From: Arthrobacter sp. KBS0703
GTDB taxonomy: Bacteria; Actinomycetota; Actinomycetes; Actinomycetales; Micrococcaceae
Reading direction: 5' to 3'
DNA: 64,000 nt
Assembly: GCF_002008315.2 (NCBI RefSeq)
Contig: NZ_MVDG02000001.1
Location: 3,534,001 to 3,598,000 of the forward strand
In this document: positions 1 to 8,294 of the stretch, piece by piece
Layout: each line of letters opens with the position of its first letter
How positions within the stretch are numbered: position 1 is the first letter of the stretch
The notes under the pieces: generated by a model
What the model was told of the DNA's origin: nothing
The model's database searches: none
The model's input: the letters and a program-made list of their open reading frames with translations, nothing else
Program-made: the position numbers and the translations under genes

Positions 1-68
1 TCCCCATGCCACGAGCCTATCCCGGCCCGCACGTTCCCCCGGGCACGGGCTCGGCTTAAGATTGCCCT

Positions 69-1403
69 GTGCCACTCCCCCAAGCCCTGCGTCCGTTTGC
101 CCACCGCGAGTACCGGGTGCTGATCGGTGCACTTGCCGTGTCCATCTTCGGTTCGGGCATGTGGGCCGTGGCCATGGTCTACCAGGTCATCCACATCGGC
201 GGCGGGCCACTTGAACTCTCCCTCGTGGCGACGGCGGGAAGCGTCGGGCTGGTGGCGTTCGTGCTGGCCGGCGGCATTGCGGCGGACCGTGTTCCGCAGC
301 GGCTGCTGATCATCGCGGTGGAGGGCACCAACCTCGCCGTGATCGCCGGCATCAGCGGGCTGGCGATGGCGGGCTGGCTGCAACTGTGGCATCTGGCGGC
401 CGGCGCGTTTGTGCTGGGCGTTGGCGCGGCATTCTTCTTCCCGGCGTACTCCGCGATCCTGCCCCGGATTCTGCCCCCGGAGGATCTGCTGGCGGCCAAC
501 GGCATGGAGGGAACCATGCGGCCCATCCTGCAGCAGGCGGCGGGACCGGCGGTGGCAGGCATCGTTGTGGCCGCGTTGTCGCCGTCCCACGCCGTGACGG
601 GCGTGGCCGTGTGCCACTTGCTCGCCTTCGTCATCCTGAATTTCCTCGGCCAGCACGCACTGGACGCCCCCGCCAACGGGGCCGACCATGGATCATCGGC
701 CGCGCCCGCGGACGGCCACACCGCGGAACCACCGGCCAGGAAATCGTTCTTCCACGACCTCCGGGAGGGAGTCAGCTACACGCTGCGCACGCCGTGGCTG
801 CTCTGGACGCTGCTGTGGGCCTGCATCTCCGTGCTTTTCCTGATCGGCCCCATCGAGGTTCTGCTGCCCTTCGTGGTCCGCGATCAGCTCGGTGGCGACT
901 CCAGCATGTTCGGTTTCCTGCTCGCCGTGATGGGCGTCGGCAGCGCCGCGGCCTCGCTCGTGACCGCCGCCTTCAGGCTCCCGCGGCGGTACCTGACCGT
1001 GATGATGGTGTCCTGGGGCGCCGGCAGCCTGCCGCTGGCCGCCGTCGGGATGATGGACAGTTTCTGGATGCTGGCCCTGGCGCTGCTCATTTTCGGCGCC
1101 ACGGGCAGCGTGGGCATGGTCATCTGGGGGACGCTGCTGCAGCGGCGGGTTCCCGCGCACCTGCTGGGACGCGTCTCCAGCCTGGATTTCTTTGTGTCGC
1201 TGGCCCTCATGCCGGTGTCGATGGCACTGGCCGGCCCCGCGGCGGCGGCGCTCCCCATCTGGCTCATCTTCCTGCTGGCCGGAGGAGTCTGCCCCGTCAT
1301 GGCGGTCCTGGCGATGGCCGTGGCCAGGATGCCCGCGGACGAAATCGCCCATCCGCTGGAACGGCGTCCCACCCTCTCCGCGGACGCCGAGGCCAGCCGG
1401 TAG
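69..1403 (+). CDS. MFS transporter, drug/siderophore-exporter type
   Basis: A 444-residue integral membrane protein of the major facilitator superfamily. About twelve hydrophobic segments are visible, in two halves split by a hydrophilic loop near residues 205-235 (rich in Ala, Gly and Pro). The first cytoplasmic loop carries a degenerate MFS motif A (GGIAADRVPQR, near residue 68). The sequence resembles the EntS-like group of proton-driven exporters, but the substrate cannot be read from sequence. The start is a GTG with no clear Shine-Dalgarno in the 68 bases that precede it, so the true start could differ slightly. The gene converges on the GH65 gene and the two share a hairpin terminator. 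Family is confident, role is inferred. Confidence 0.8.
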   Translation: MPLPQALRPFAHREYRVLIGALAVSIFGSGMWAVAMVYQVIHIGGGPLELSLVATAGSVGLVAFVLAGGIAADRVPQRLLIIAVEGTNLAVIAGISGLAMAGWLQLWHLAAGAFVLGVGAAFFFPAYSAILPRILPPEDLLAANGMEGTMRPILQQAAGPAVAGIVVAALSPSHAVTGVAVCHLLAFVILNFLGQHALDAPANGADHGSSAAPADGHTAEPPARKSFFHDLREGVSYTLRTPWLLWTLLWACISVLFLIGPIEVLLPFVVRDQLGGDSSMFGFLLAVMGVGSAAASLVTAAFRLPRRYLTVMMVSWGAGSLPLAAVGMMDSFWMLALALLIFGATGSVGMVIWGTLLQRRVPAHLLGRVSSLDFFVSLALMPVSMALAGPAAAALPIWLIFLLAGGVCPVMAVLAMAVARMPADEIAHPLERRPTLSADAEASR

Positions 1404-1426
1404 GCAGCAGCCCAACCGCCAAATAA

Positions 1427-1464
1427 CTGATGGCCGGCTACCCGGACGGGTAACCGGCCATCAG
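1427..1464. terminator. Convergent hairpin terminator
   Basis: An 18-bp inverted repeat (arms 1427-1444 and 1447-1464, one mismatch) with a 2-base loop lies between the stop of the MFS gene and the stop of the oppositely oriented GH65 gene. It has no T-tract, as is usual in high-GC actinobacteria. It probably serves both strands. Confidence 0.65.
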
Positions 1465-1481
1465 CCACGGTACGTTCACTG

Positions 1482-2940
1482 CTAGGCGCGGGCGCGCACC
1501 ACGGGGAGGCTCGCCGTCGGCGGTCCGCTCGGGAAGACGGACGGCTCAGGCACCTCAACGGGCTCCAATGCCACCCGTACGGGCTCGGCCCCGACGGACC
1601 AGACCTGACCCCGAACGTCGACGTCCAGCTGTTCGCCGTCGAGGACGCTGAGCGTGATGGCGGCCGGATCAAGCTCCACGAGGAGCAGCCGCCCCTGGAG
1701 CTTCAGGTGGAAGGACAGGCTGTCCCATTCCTCCGGAAGCCGCGGGTCGAAGTAGGGCACGGCGCCCTGGTCCCGGAGCCCGGCGAAGCCGCACACCAGC
1801 GAGCTCCACACGCCGCCGGTCGAGGCGATGTGCACGCCGTCGATCGTGTTTCCGTGGGAGTCGTCCAGGTCGATGAACACGGCGTTCGTGAAGTGCTCCA
1901 GGGCCGCCTTGCGGTACCCCACCTCGGCGGCCATGATCCCCTGGACGCACGCGGACAGCGTGGAATCGCCGGTGGTGATGGGATCGTAAAAATCGAAGGC
2001 GCGGCGCTTCTCCTCGGCGGTGAATTCCTGCCACTGCAGGAACATGGCCAGCACCGTGTCGGCCTGCTTGAGCACCTGGTGCCGGTAGATCACCAGCGGG
2101 TGGAAGTTCAGCAGCAGCGGGTACTTGGACCGCGGCGTCGTCCAGTCCCACGGCTCCAAGGTCATGAAGTCGTTGTCCTGCGAGTACACCTTGAAGCGTT
2201 CGTCGAACGGCAGCTGCATCCGGGCCGCGGCGGCTTCCCAGAGCTGCCGCTCGGCGTCGTCGATTTCCGGGTGGTCCAGCGCCGCCGCAGCGCGCAGGTT
2301 AAACCGGGCCATGACGTTGGTGTAGAGGTTGTCGTTAACCACGGCCGTGTACTCATCCGGTCCGGTCACGCCGTGGATGTGGAACAGGCCGTCCTTGCCG
2401 AAGAAGCCCAGGGACACCCACATGCGGGCGGTCTCGATGAGCAGGTCCGCGCCCATGCCGCCGCGGAACTCGGAGTCGCCGCTCGCCCAGACGTAGCGGT
2501 TGGCGGCAAAGGCGATGGCCGCGGCGATGTGGAACTGCGCCGTGCCGGCGGCGTAGTAGGCGCTGGCCTCCAGCCCGTTGATGGTGCGCCAGGGGAACAG
2601 CGCGCCGTCCACGCTGAGCTCCTTGGCCCGAATCTTGGCGTCCGGCAGCATCTCGTGGCGGAACTCCAGGACCTGGCGGGCGCCGTCGGGGTTGGTGTAC
2701 GTCAGGTACGGCAGGAGGTAGACCTCCTGGTCCCAGAAGTAGTGCCCCTCGTAGCCGGAGCCGCTCACGCCCTTGGCGGGGATGCCGGCAACCCCGGCGC
2801 GGGCCGTGGCCTGAGCCAGCTGGAAGAGGTTCCAGCGGATGGCCTGCTGCAGCTCCGGCTGGCCGCCCACCCGGATGTCCGCGGTGGACCAGTACTCGCG
2901 GTAGTGGGCCTCGCTTTCGGCGAAGACCTCACCCACCGGC
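1482..2940 (-). CDS. GH65 glycoside phosphorylase/hydrolase, C-terminal part (gene interrupted by adaptor sequence)
   Basis: This is the larger, C-terminal part (about 486 residues) of a glycoside hydrolase family 65 enzyme, the family of maltose, trehalose and kojibiose phosphorylases. It holds most of the (alpha/alpha)6 barrel. The conserved GPDEYT motif (bases about 2344-2366) supplies the general-acid Glu, and SGSGYEGHYFWDQEVY is the typical substrate-side motif. A beta-sandwich C-terminal domain follows. The reading frame enters directly from adaptor DNA (2941 onward) with no native start. It continues the N-terminal part at 3028-3898, in a different frame. The disaccharide substrate cannot be assigned. 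The HAD mutase next door favours a phosphorylase that yields beta-glucose 1-phosphate. Confidence 0.88.
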
Positions 2941-2978
2941 CTGTCTCTTATACACATCTAGATGTGTATAAGAGACAT
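2941..2978. repeat. Nextera mate-pair junction adaptor, copy 1
   Basis: The 19-bp Tn5 mosaic end CTGTCTCTTATACACATCT (2941-2959) is joined directly to its reverse complement (2960-2978). The final base is T instead of G. This 38-bp back-to-back form is the circularisation junction of Nextera mate-pair libraries, not a natural element. It interrupts the GH65 gene. Confidence 0.95.
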
Positions 2979-2989
2979 CGCGCCAGCGT

Positions 2990-3027
2990 CTGTCTCTTAT
3001 ACACATCTAGATGTGTATAAGAGACAG
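2990..3027. repeat. Nextera mate-pair junction adaptor, copy 2
   Basis: A perfect 38-bp copy of the mosaic-end junction. Only 11 bases (2979-2989) lie between it and copy 1. On the minus strand these read as part of TLAR, in frame with the upstream GH65 part, and may be genuine GH65 sequence. Removing both copies does not restore one frame: 13 or 14 native bases remain in the split codons, so one or two bases (modulo 3) are missing as well. Confidence 0.95.
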
Positions 3028-3898
3028 CCTGGGCGTCGGCCGCTCCCGGCACGCCAGCCAGCGGGCCCCGGGCCACGGCGTAGCTGACGCTCTTCTCAAG
3101 CCGGAACGGCTCGTCCGCGCCCACGGCCAGCACGTAGCGGACGCTGCTGTCGTCCTGGTCCACGAGCGTATCGAAGGGCTGGTGCCCCGCGGACGTCCAG
3201 TGGTCCACGGCAACCCCCACGCGCTGCTTGGACTCCGCGGCCTCCCAGGACAGCCGGAGCGAGCCGTCGCCGCCGTCGAGCCTGAGGGGAAGCAGGACAC
3301 GGCCGGCGTGCCGGCCCGCCCGGCGCGGATCATGCGCGGAATGGTCGTCCACCGGCTGGTCCTGCCGGTTGATCACGGACGAGGTGACGTCTGCGGACAC
3401 GGCACGGTCCGCGGACAGCTCCAGCGAAATGCCCAGGCTGCCGCGGGACTCGAACCCTACCGCGCGGCGCTCCACCGTGGTGACCGTGGCGCCTGAGCGG
3501 CACTGCCACACGATGCGGCACTCGTAGATTCCGGTGGCGAAATCCGTGGTCCGGCGGTAATCGAGCACGGCGGATTCGGTGAGGCTGAGCGTTTCGCCGT
3601 CGATGATCACCGTGAAGTTGTTGGCGTCCGGGATGTAGAGGATCCGCTGGCCGGTGCGGGCGAAGCCGAAGGCATTTTCCGCGTGCTTGATGTCCCAGAT
3701 CTCGTGGAATCCGTTGATGAAGCTGCCCGGAAGCTCAGCATCTGCCGCTGCCCAATGGGAGCCTCTGATGCCGAGGTGCCCGTTGCCGAGGGCAAAGAGC
3801 GTTTCGAGCGTGCCGGTCTGGCCGGGGGCGTGGCTAGTCTCCACGAGCTTCCAGGGATCGTTGGGGAAGCGGACGCGGTCAGCAGTGATGAGTGCCAT
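3028..3898 (-). CDS. GH65 glycoside phosphorylase/hydrolase, N-terminal part
   Basis: About 290 residues starting at the ATG at 3898. They form the N-terminal beta-sandwich domain of a GH65 enzyme: an early LFALGNGHLGIRG motif, then INGFHEIWDI and a long strand-rich stretch. The protein stops making biological sense at 3027, where adaptor DNA begins; past that point it would read VSYTHLDVYKRQ, a known translation of the Tn5 mosaic end. Joined to 1482-2940 the enzyme would be about 780 residues, the usual length for the family, so only a few codons seem to be lost. The gene lies 86 bp downstream of the HAD mutase on the same strand and forms an operon with it. Confidence 0.87.
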
Positions 3899-3984
3899 GA
3901 GTGGCGTTCCTTAGGCGGTCGGAGGTGCGGCCAGGGTTGGGGGCCTGGCGGTCGGTTCTGCGCAGTCGGGTTAGGGCAGAGGGT

Positions 3985-4731
3985 CTAGAGGAGTTCGTCA
4001 AGGTCGTTGACCACAAGTGTGGCGCCGGCCTCCAGCAGGGTCTGGCGTCCTGCGCCCCGGTCCACGCCGATCACGGAATGGAAGCTGCCGGCGTTCCCCG
4101 CCTGCACGCCGGAGACGGCGTCCTCGACGACGACGCACTCTTCGCTGGGCAGGTCCAGGAGCCGGGCGGCGTAGTCATAGGTAGCCGGGCTGGGCTTGCC
4201 GGGCAGGCCTTCGGCGGCGGCCACGACGCCGTCGACCACCACTGCGAAGTGGTGGTCCAGTCCCGCTGCGTGCAGCACCGAAGGGGCGTTGCGCGAGGAA
4301 GACACGACGGCGACCTTCAGCCCGCGCGCCAGCACGGCTTCGAGGAAGCGCACCGATCCCGTGTACGGCTCCACGCCGGCACTCACGATGTCGTTGAAGA
4401 TTTTGTTTTTCCGGTTGCCCAGGCCCTGGACGGTGGCGTGGTCCGGATGGTCGTCGGTGGGACCCTCGGGAAGCGTGATGCCGCGCGACGTCAGGAAGTC
4501 CCGGACGCCGTCGAACCTCGGCTTGCCGTCAATGTGGTCGAAGTAGTCGCTCTCGCGGTAGCCGGCCTTGCCGGGCTGGGACTCGAGGTAGCCGTCAAAG
4601 AGCTCCTGCCAGGCGCGTTCATGGACCACCGCCGTGGGCGTGAGCACGCCGTCGAGGTCGAACAGGATGGCGGAGGCGTCCGTCCAGCTGTTCGGGGTGC
4701 TGCCGGGGCGGGTATTCAGAAGATCAGTCAT
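3985..4731 (-). CDS. pgmB: HAD-superfamily beta-phosphoglucomutase
   Basis: A 248-residue HAD phosphatase-fold protein. Motif I is FDLDGVLTPT near residue 24: the first Asp is the nucleophile and the second the acid/base. Motif II is VVSSSRN, the conserved Lys is in GKPSPATYDYA, and the metal-binding acidic pair is VVEDAVSG. The cap insertion after motif I matches beta-phosphoglucomutase, which converts beta-glucose 1-phosphate to glucose 6-phosphate via the 1,6-bisphosphate. A ribosome site AAAGGA lies about 12 bases before the ATG. It is the first gene of an operon with the GH65 enzyme, a standard pairing in which the phosphorylase supplies beta-glucose 1-phosphate. A LacI-type operator lies about 310 bp upstream. 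Confidence 0.85.
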   Translation of the reverse strand: MTDLLNTRPGSTPNSWTDASAILFDLDGVLTPTAVVHERAWQELFDGYLESQPGKAGYRESDYFDHIDGKPRFDGVRDFLTSRGITLPEGPTDDHPDHATVQGLGNRKNKIFNDIVSAGVEPYTGSVRFLEAVLARGLKVAVVSSSRNAPSVLHAAGLDHHFAVVVDGVVAAAEGLPGKPSPATYDYAARLLDLPSEECVVVEDAVSGVQAGNAGSFHSVIGVDRGAGRQTLLEAGATLVVNDLDELL

Positions 4732-5127
4732 GCCTGGTGCGGTGTCCTTTCGGATGGCGGACAGCAGTGGTTGGGGACCATGCGGGGAGGAGGTGCGGCG
4801 TCGGCGACCGCGGGCGGAGCATCTTACGGCGCAGTGCCTCGACTGGGGAGCGCCCCGGGGGCGCGTTCAGGTGGCATACGTGCGCAGTCGCTCTGGGAAA
4901 CGTCTACTTCCATGATGAGGCCGTTGTCCGGTCAGGGCAAACCCGCCCGGGTTCACACCCGCAGGAACATGCACATGCATCGCGTGGCCCGGCCCTTTCA
5001 ACGCTTCAGTCGAGGACCGGTGGTTTCGGCCGAAGATGAGTGTAAGCGCTTGCAAATTTGGCCCGCAACTGTTTTTACCAACGCGCAGGATTTTGACGGC
5101 CCCGGGGACCCGGCGTGTTGCCTCGGT
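4732..5127. other. Upstream region of the pgmB-GH65 operon
   Basis: This 396-bp stretch holds no convincing gene on either strand. The long plus-strand frame crossing it is a codon shadow that runs through the flanking genes. The only structured element seen is the LacI-type palindrome at 5041-5054. A promoter and leader for the minus-strand operon are expected here. Confidence 0.5.
5041..5054. promoter_or_regulatory. Putative LacI-family operator
   Basis: TGTAAGCGCTTGCA is a 14-bp near-palindrome with a perfect AAGCGCTT core and the central CG step typical of LacI/GalR-family operators. It lies upstream of the pgmB-GH65 operon. The neighbouring esterase at 5128-5745 points toward it and ends 73 bp away, so the operon is the likely target. 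The regulator is not in this window. Confidence 0.5.
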
Positions 5128-5745
5128 TCAGTTCAGGACATAGTGGCGGAGGAACGCGCTGACGTCCACCATCTCTGCCATGGACATTGCATGGCCCATG
5201 CCGGGATACGTCCGCGCCGTCAGCCGGGTGCGGGTATCCAGCCATTCGGCGGTGTAGGCGGTGGCATCCTCGTTGATGACCAGATCCGCCTTGTCCCTTC
5301 CCCAGAAAAACGGCGGCGGAACGTCAAAGGACTCGCTGAGCGCCAGCAGATCGTTGTCCAGGACAAAGCCGGAAAGTCCGACGACGGCGGGAAAGTCCCG
5401 CGGCCGCAGCCGCAGCAGCGTGCTCGCCATCGCCATGCCCTGCGAATAACCCAGCAGGGTCACGCTGCTGTGGGCGCCCTTGACCGAGTCGATCCAGGAA
5501 AAGACCGAGTTGGCGGCCGCAATGACGTCGGCAAAATCATTCGCCAGGAAATAGTCCAGCAGGAACCACCCGTAGCCGTCAGCGATCGGCATGGGCGCGC
5601 GCAGCGCCGCGCACGTGAATTCGGACGGGAGGTGGCCGAACAGATTCACCATCCGGGACTCGTCCGTGCCGTAGCCGTGCATCATCACCAGCAGCGGCGT
5701 GCCGGCGCGCTCATTTTCCGGCTTGGACCAAACAACTGTCTCCAT
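5128..5745 (-). CDS. Alpha/beta-hydrolase, phospholipase/carboxylesterase family
   Basis: A 205-residue alpha/beta-hydrolase with the complete triad visible: Ser in GYSQG (near residue 100), Asp in the KADLVIN segment and His in PGMGHAMS near the C-terminus. The oxyanion-hole motif MMHGYGTDE is near residue 22. Size and motifs match the Abhydrolase_2 family of small cytosolic esterases (YpfH/EstB-like). No signal peptide is present. It stands alone, with 171 bp before the divergent DUF6458 gene. The natural substrate is unknown. Confidence 0.8.
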   Translation of the reverse strand: METVVWSKPENERAGTPLLVMMHGYGTDESRMVNLFGHLPSEFTCAALRAPMPIADGYGWFLLDYFLANDFADVIAAANSVFSWIDSVKGAHSSVTLLGYSQGMAMASTLLRLRPRDFPAVVGLSGFVLDNDLLALSESFDVPPPFFWGRDKADLVINEDATAYTAEWLDTRTRLTARTYPGMGHAMSMAEMVDVSAFLRHYVLN

Positions 5746-5840
5746 CCGAACAGCCTAGCGATTCACCGCGGATCGATCCCGGGGCTGACCTGCGCGGATG
5801 ATTGAAACGGGGGTTACCGCGATGTAGCCTGACGTTTGAC

Positions 5841-5856
5841 AGCATGCTTAGCAATT
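5841..5856 (+). promoter_or_regulatory. Shared upstream motif AGCATGCTTAGCAATT
   Basis: One of three similar 16-mers in this window, each standing 60-110 bp before a small stress-type gene (the others are at 10741-10756 and 40648-40663). The common pattern is AGCAnnnTTAG. Here it precedes the DUF6458 gene by 60 bp. Function is inferred only from recurrence. Confidence 0.4.
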
Positions 5857-5916
5857 GACGCATGACCGGCCGTACCTACCAAGTTGCGGGAAGTCCGCGA
5901 ACGCAAGGAGCAAGTC

Positions 5917-6174
5917 ATGAGAATCGGTTCCGCCATCTTCCTGATCGCCATCGGCGCCATCCTCGCCTGGGCCATCACCCCGGGACTCATCCCCAATGTC
6001 GACCAGACATTGATCGGCTACATCCTCATGGCCGTGGGCGTGATCGGGCTGATCGCTTCACTTGTCCTCGCGTCTCCCGGACGGAGCCGCCGCGTCAGCG
6101 AAACCCGCTCGGTCGTGGACCCCAACACCGGCGAGCGGATCACCCGCAACGAAAGCCGCGACGGCGGACTCTGA
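5917..6174 (+). CDS. DUF6458 family small membrane protein
   Basis: An 85-residue protein with two transmembrane helices (about residues 3-22 and 30-52) and a polar C-terminal tail ending NPNTGERITRNESR-like. This is the layout of the actinobacterial DUF6458 family, whose function is unknown. The start is fixed by AAGGAG at 5905-5910, six bases before the ATG; an earlier in-frame ATG would place this ribosome site inside the gene. Monocistronic, followed by a hairpin terminator. Confidence 0.8.
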   Translation: MRIGSAIFLIAIGAILAWAITPGLIPNVDQTLIGYILMAVGVIGLIASLVLASPGRSRRVSETRSVVDPNTGERITRNESRDGGL

Positions 6175-6260
6175 CGGCGGACGGCAGGTCGCGCAGATGG
6201 GCGGCGCGCCATGGAAGCGGCCGGACGGCCGGCCGTGAACTCCCAGATCAACACCGGACC

Positions 6261-6290
6261 GCCGGGCCAGACCTCCGGGTCCGGCCCGGC
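6261..6290 (+). terminator. Rho-independent-like terminator after DUF6458 gene
   Basis: GCCGGGCC (6261-6268) pairs with GGCCCGGC (6283-6290) across a 14-base loop and is followed directly by ATTTTGGTTT, a short T-rich tract. Confidence 0.6.
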
Positions 6291-6298
6291 ATTTTGGT

Positions 6299-6342
6299 TT
6301 CATGTTGTTTTTCATTGACAAACCCACATGAACGAAGATAAA
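6299..6342 (+). promoter_or_regulatory. Putative promoter and operator of the fructose PTS operon
   Basis: A TTGACA -35 box (6315-6320) and a GATAAA -10 box (6337-6342) are separated by 16 bp. An inverted repeat TTCATGT (6299-6305) / ACATGAA (6326-6332) brackets the -35, with the right arm in the spacer. This is a plausible site for the DeoR-family repressor encoded just downstream. The rest of the 312-bp gap (6175-6487) holds the terminator and no gene. Confidence 0.5.
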
Positions 6343-6487
6343 GTCAAGTAATTGCAGATCATGTGACTACAGTCACTGACCGGGCAGTCGCAGATCGGGC
6401 AGTCGCCCATCACCCAATCACTGGCCAGCCGGCAGCGGACCGGTTTCCAGCAGTCACGCAGTGCAGGACTTACGCAATGGAGGGTAT

Positions 6488-7297
6488 GTGTTCGCTGAGG
6501 AGCGTCAGCAGCAGATCGCCGGGCTCGTGGCAGCCAGCGGCCGCGCCAGCGTCACCGACCTCGCCGAGCGTTTCCGCATCACCACCGAAACCGTCCGCCG
6601 CGACCTTGCCGCCCTCGAATCCGCAGGCACGCTGCGCCGCGTCCACGGCGGGGCCGTCTCCGCCGACCGCTTCAGCACCACCGAGGAAAGCATCCTCGAA
6701 CGGACCATCCAGCGCCAGGCCCAGAAACTCCGCATCGCCGAGGCCGCCCTCAACTTCCTTCCGCAGGGCCCGTCCAGCAGCATCCTCCTTGACGCCGGCT
6801 CCACCACCGAGGTCCTGGCGGACCTCCTCGGCCGTCGCAGTGCCGGCGTAGCCGGCTCCCCGGGCGCGGACGGCGAAAGGGAACTGGTGGTCATCACCCA
6901 CGCCATTCCCATCGCAGCAAAGCTTGCCAGTACCCCCGGAATAGCCCTGCAGATCCTCGGCGGCCGGGTCCGGGGACTCACGCAGGCGGCCGTCGGGCAG
7001 GCCACCGTGGACGCAGCGCACAAACTCCGCCCGGACATCGCCTTCGTGGGAACCAACGGCATCCACGCAAGCTTCGGCCTCAGCACTCCCGATCCTGAAG
7101 AAGCCGCCGTCAAGGCTGCCTTCGTCCACTCGGCCCGCCGCATCGTGGTGCTGGCCGATTCGTCCAAGCTGGACGCGGAAACGCTCGTCCAGTTCGCCTC
7201 GTTGAAAGATCTGGACACCGTGATCACAGACCGCAAACCCAGTTCCGAACTAGCGGCCGCCCTCGCCGAGGCCGGCGTCGAGGTGGTGATCGCATGA
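6488..7297 (+). CDS. fruR: DeoR-family transcriptional regulator of fructose operon
   Basis: A DeoR/GlpR-type repressor of about 269 residues. The N-terminal winged helix-turn-helix reads ERQQQIAGLV...TDLAERFRITTETVRRDL. It is followed by the sugar-phosphate-sensing DeoRC domain, with LDAGSTT and FVGTNGI motifs and a Lys near the end of the domain. The GTG at 6488, giving VFAEERQ, is preferred because family members begin this way and GGAGGG lies just upstream (6479-6484), although the 3-base spacing is tight. An in-frame start at 6461 is possible. The stop overlaps the fruK start by 4 bp, so the regulator is the first gene of the operon it probably controls, sensing fructose 1-phosphate. Confidence 0.85.
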   Translation: MFAEERQQQIAGLVAASGRASVTDLAERFRITTETVRRDLAALESAGTLRRVHGGAVSADRFSTTEESILERTIQRQAQKLRIAEAALNFLPQGPSSSILLDAGSTTEVLADLLGRRSAGVAGSPGADGERELVVITHAIPIAAKLASTPGIALQILGGRVRGLTQAAVGQATVDAAHKLRPDIAFVGTNGIHASFGLSTPDPEEAAVKAAFVHSARRIVVLADSSKLDAETLVQFASLKDLDTVITDRKPSSELAAALAEAGVEVVIA

Positions 7298-8292
7298 TTG
7301 TCACCCTCACTGCAAATCCCAGCCTGGACCGGACGGTGGCACTGCCTGGACCGCTTGAACGCGGCGAAGTGCAGCGCGCAGTCTCCGTCCGGCAGGAATC
7401 CGGCGGCAAGGGCGTCAATGTCTCCCGCGCCCTCGTGGCGTCCGGGCTGGAGACCCTGGCGGTGCTTCCGGGCGCCGATTCGGACCCCGTCCTTGCGGGC
7501 CTGCGGGATGCCAAGGTGCCTTTCGCGGCGCTGCCCATCCATGAACCACTACGCACCAATGTGGCGCTCACCGAGCCCGGGGGCGTCACCACCAAGATCA
7601 ACGAGCCGGGACCTGTCCTCAGCGCCGACGCGCAGGAGGCCCTGATCGACCTCCTCCTGGAACGCTCGCAGGGCGCCAGCTGGGTGGTCCTCGCAGGTTC
7701 CCTGCCGCCCGGAGTCCCGACCGATTTTTATGCCACCGTCACCCGGAGGCTCCGCTCCGCCGATTCCGGCACCGGCGTTCCGCAAATCGCCGTCGATTCC
7801 TCCGGAGGGCCGCTCGCCGCGGCCATCGCGGACGATGCGTCAGGAACAGTGTCCGGGAAACCGGACCTGCTCAAACCCAACGCCGAGGAGCTTGCGGAAC
7901 TCGCCGCCGCAGCTGGTTTCGCCTCGGTGAGCACGGCTGAGGAACTCGAAGCGGATCCGGCGGCCGCCGCGGCGGCCGCCGCCGCCGTCGTGCGTTCCGG
8001 TGTGGGGGCCGTGTTGGCAACGCTCGGTTCGAAGGGCGCTGTCCTTGTGACGGCCGACGGCGCGTGGCTTGCCACGCATCCGCCGGTCACCGCGGTCAGC
8101 ACGGTCGGCGCCGGCGATTCGTCGCTGGCCGGCTATCTGCTCGCCGCCAGCCAGGGCGCCGCCCCGGCTGACTGTCTTCGTCAAGCTGTGGCCCATGGTG
8201 CCGCAGCCGCTTCCCTGCCGGGCTCCACAGTCCCGGCAGTCCACCAAACCACCCCCGACGCCGTAACCATCACGGCCCTCCGGAAGGATTGA
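7294..8292 (+). CDS. fruK: 1-phosphofructokinase
   Basis: A 332-residue PfkB-family kinase that phosphorylates fructose 1-phosphate (the PTS product) to fructose 1,6-bisphosphate. The N-terminal substrate signature is TANPSLDRTV, the first PfkB motif is GGKGVNVSRAL near residue 38, and the C-terminal ATP/anion-hole motif is VGAGDSSLAGY near residue 270, whose Asp is the catalytic base. A long Ala run (about residues 224-234) lies in a surface loop. Its ATG overlaps the regulator stop by 4 bp, indicating translational coupling. The stop is two bases before the GTG start of fruA. Function is well supported by motifs and operon context. Confidence 0.92.
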   Translation: MIVTLTANPSLDRTVALPGPLERGEVQRAVSVRQESGGKGVNVSRALVASGLETLAVLPGADSDPVLAGLRDAKVPFAALPIHEPLRTNVALTEPGGVTTKINEPGPVLSADAQEALIDLLLERSQGASWVVLAGSLPPGVPTDFYATVTRRLRSADSGTGVPQIAVDSSGGPLAAAIADDASGTVSGKPDLLKPNAEELAELAAAAGFASVSTAEELEADPAAAAAAAAAVVRSGVGAVLATLGSKGAVLVTADGAWLATHPPVTAVSTVGAGDSSLAGYLLAASQGAAPADCLRQAVAHGAAAASLPGSTVPAVHQTTPDAVTITALRKD

Positions 8293-8294
8293 CA

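Noticed and set aside
1707..3020. 437-residue plus-strand frame opposite the GH65 gene
   Set aside because: It is the complement shadow of a GC-rich gene. It has no domain, ends in adaptor-derived residues, and the minus strand carries clear GH65 motifs.
2941..3027. Tn5 or another IS insertion in the GH65 gene, suggested by perfect transposon mosaic ends
   Set aside because: No transposase or cargo is present. The 19-bp ends are joined directly to each other, which occurs in mate-pair library junctions, and the same unit occurs at two other sites in ligD.
3901..5805. 634-residue plus-strand frame
   Set aside because: It runs opposite the HAD mutase and esterase, both well-supported, and through their intergenic DNA. 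Composition is that of an antisense shadow.
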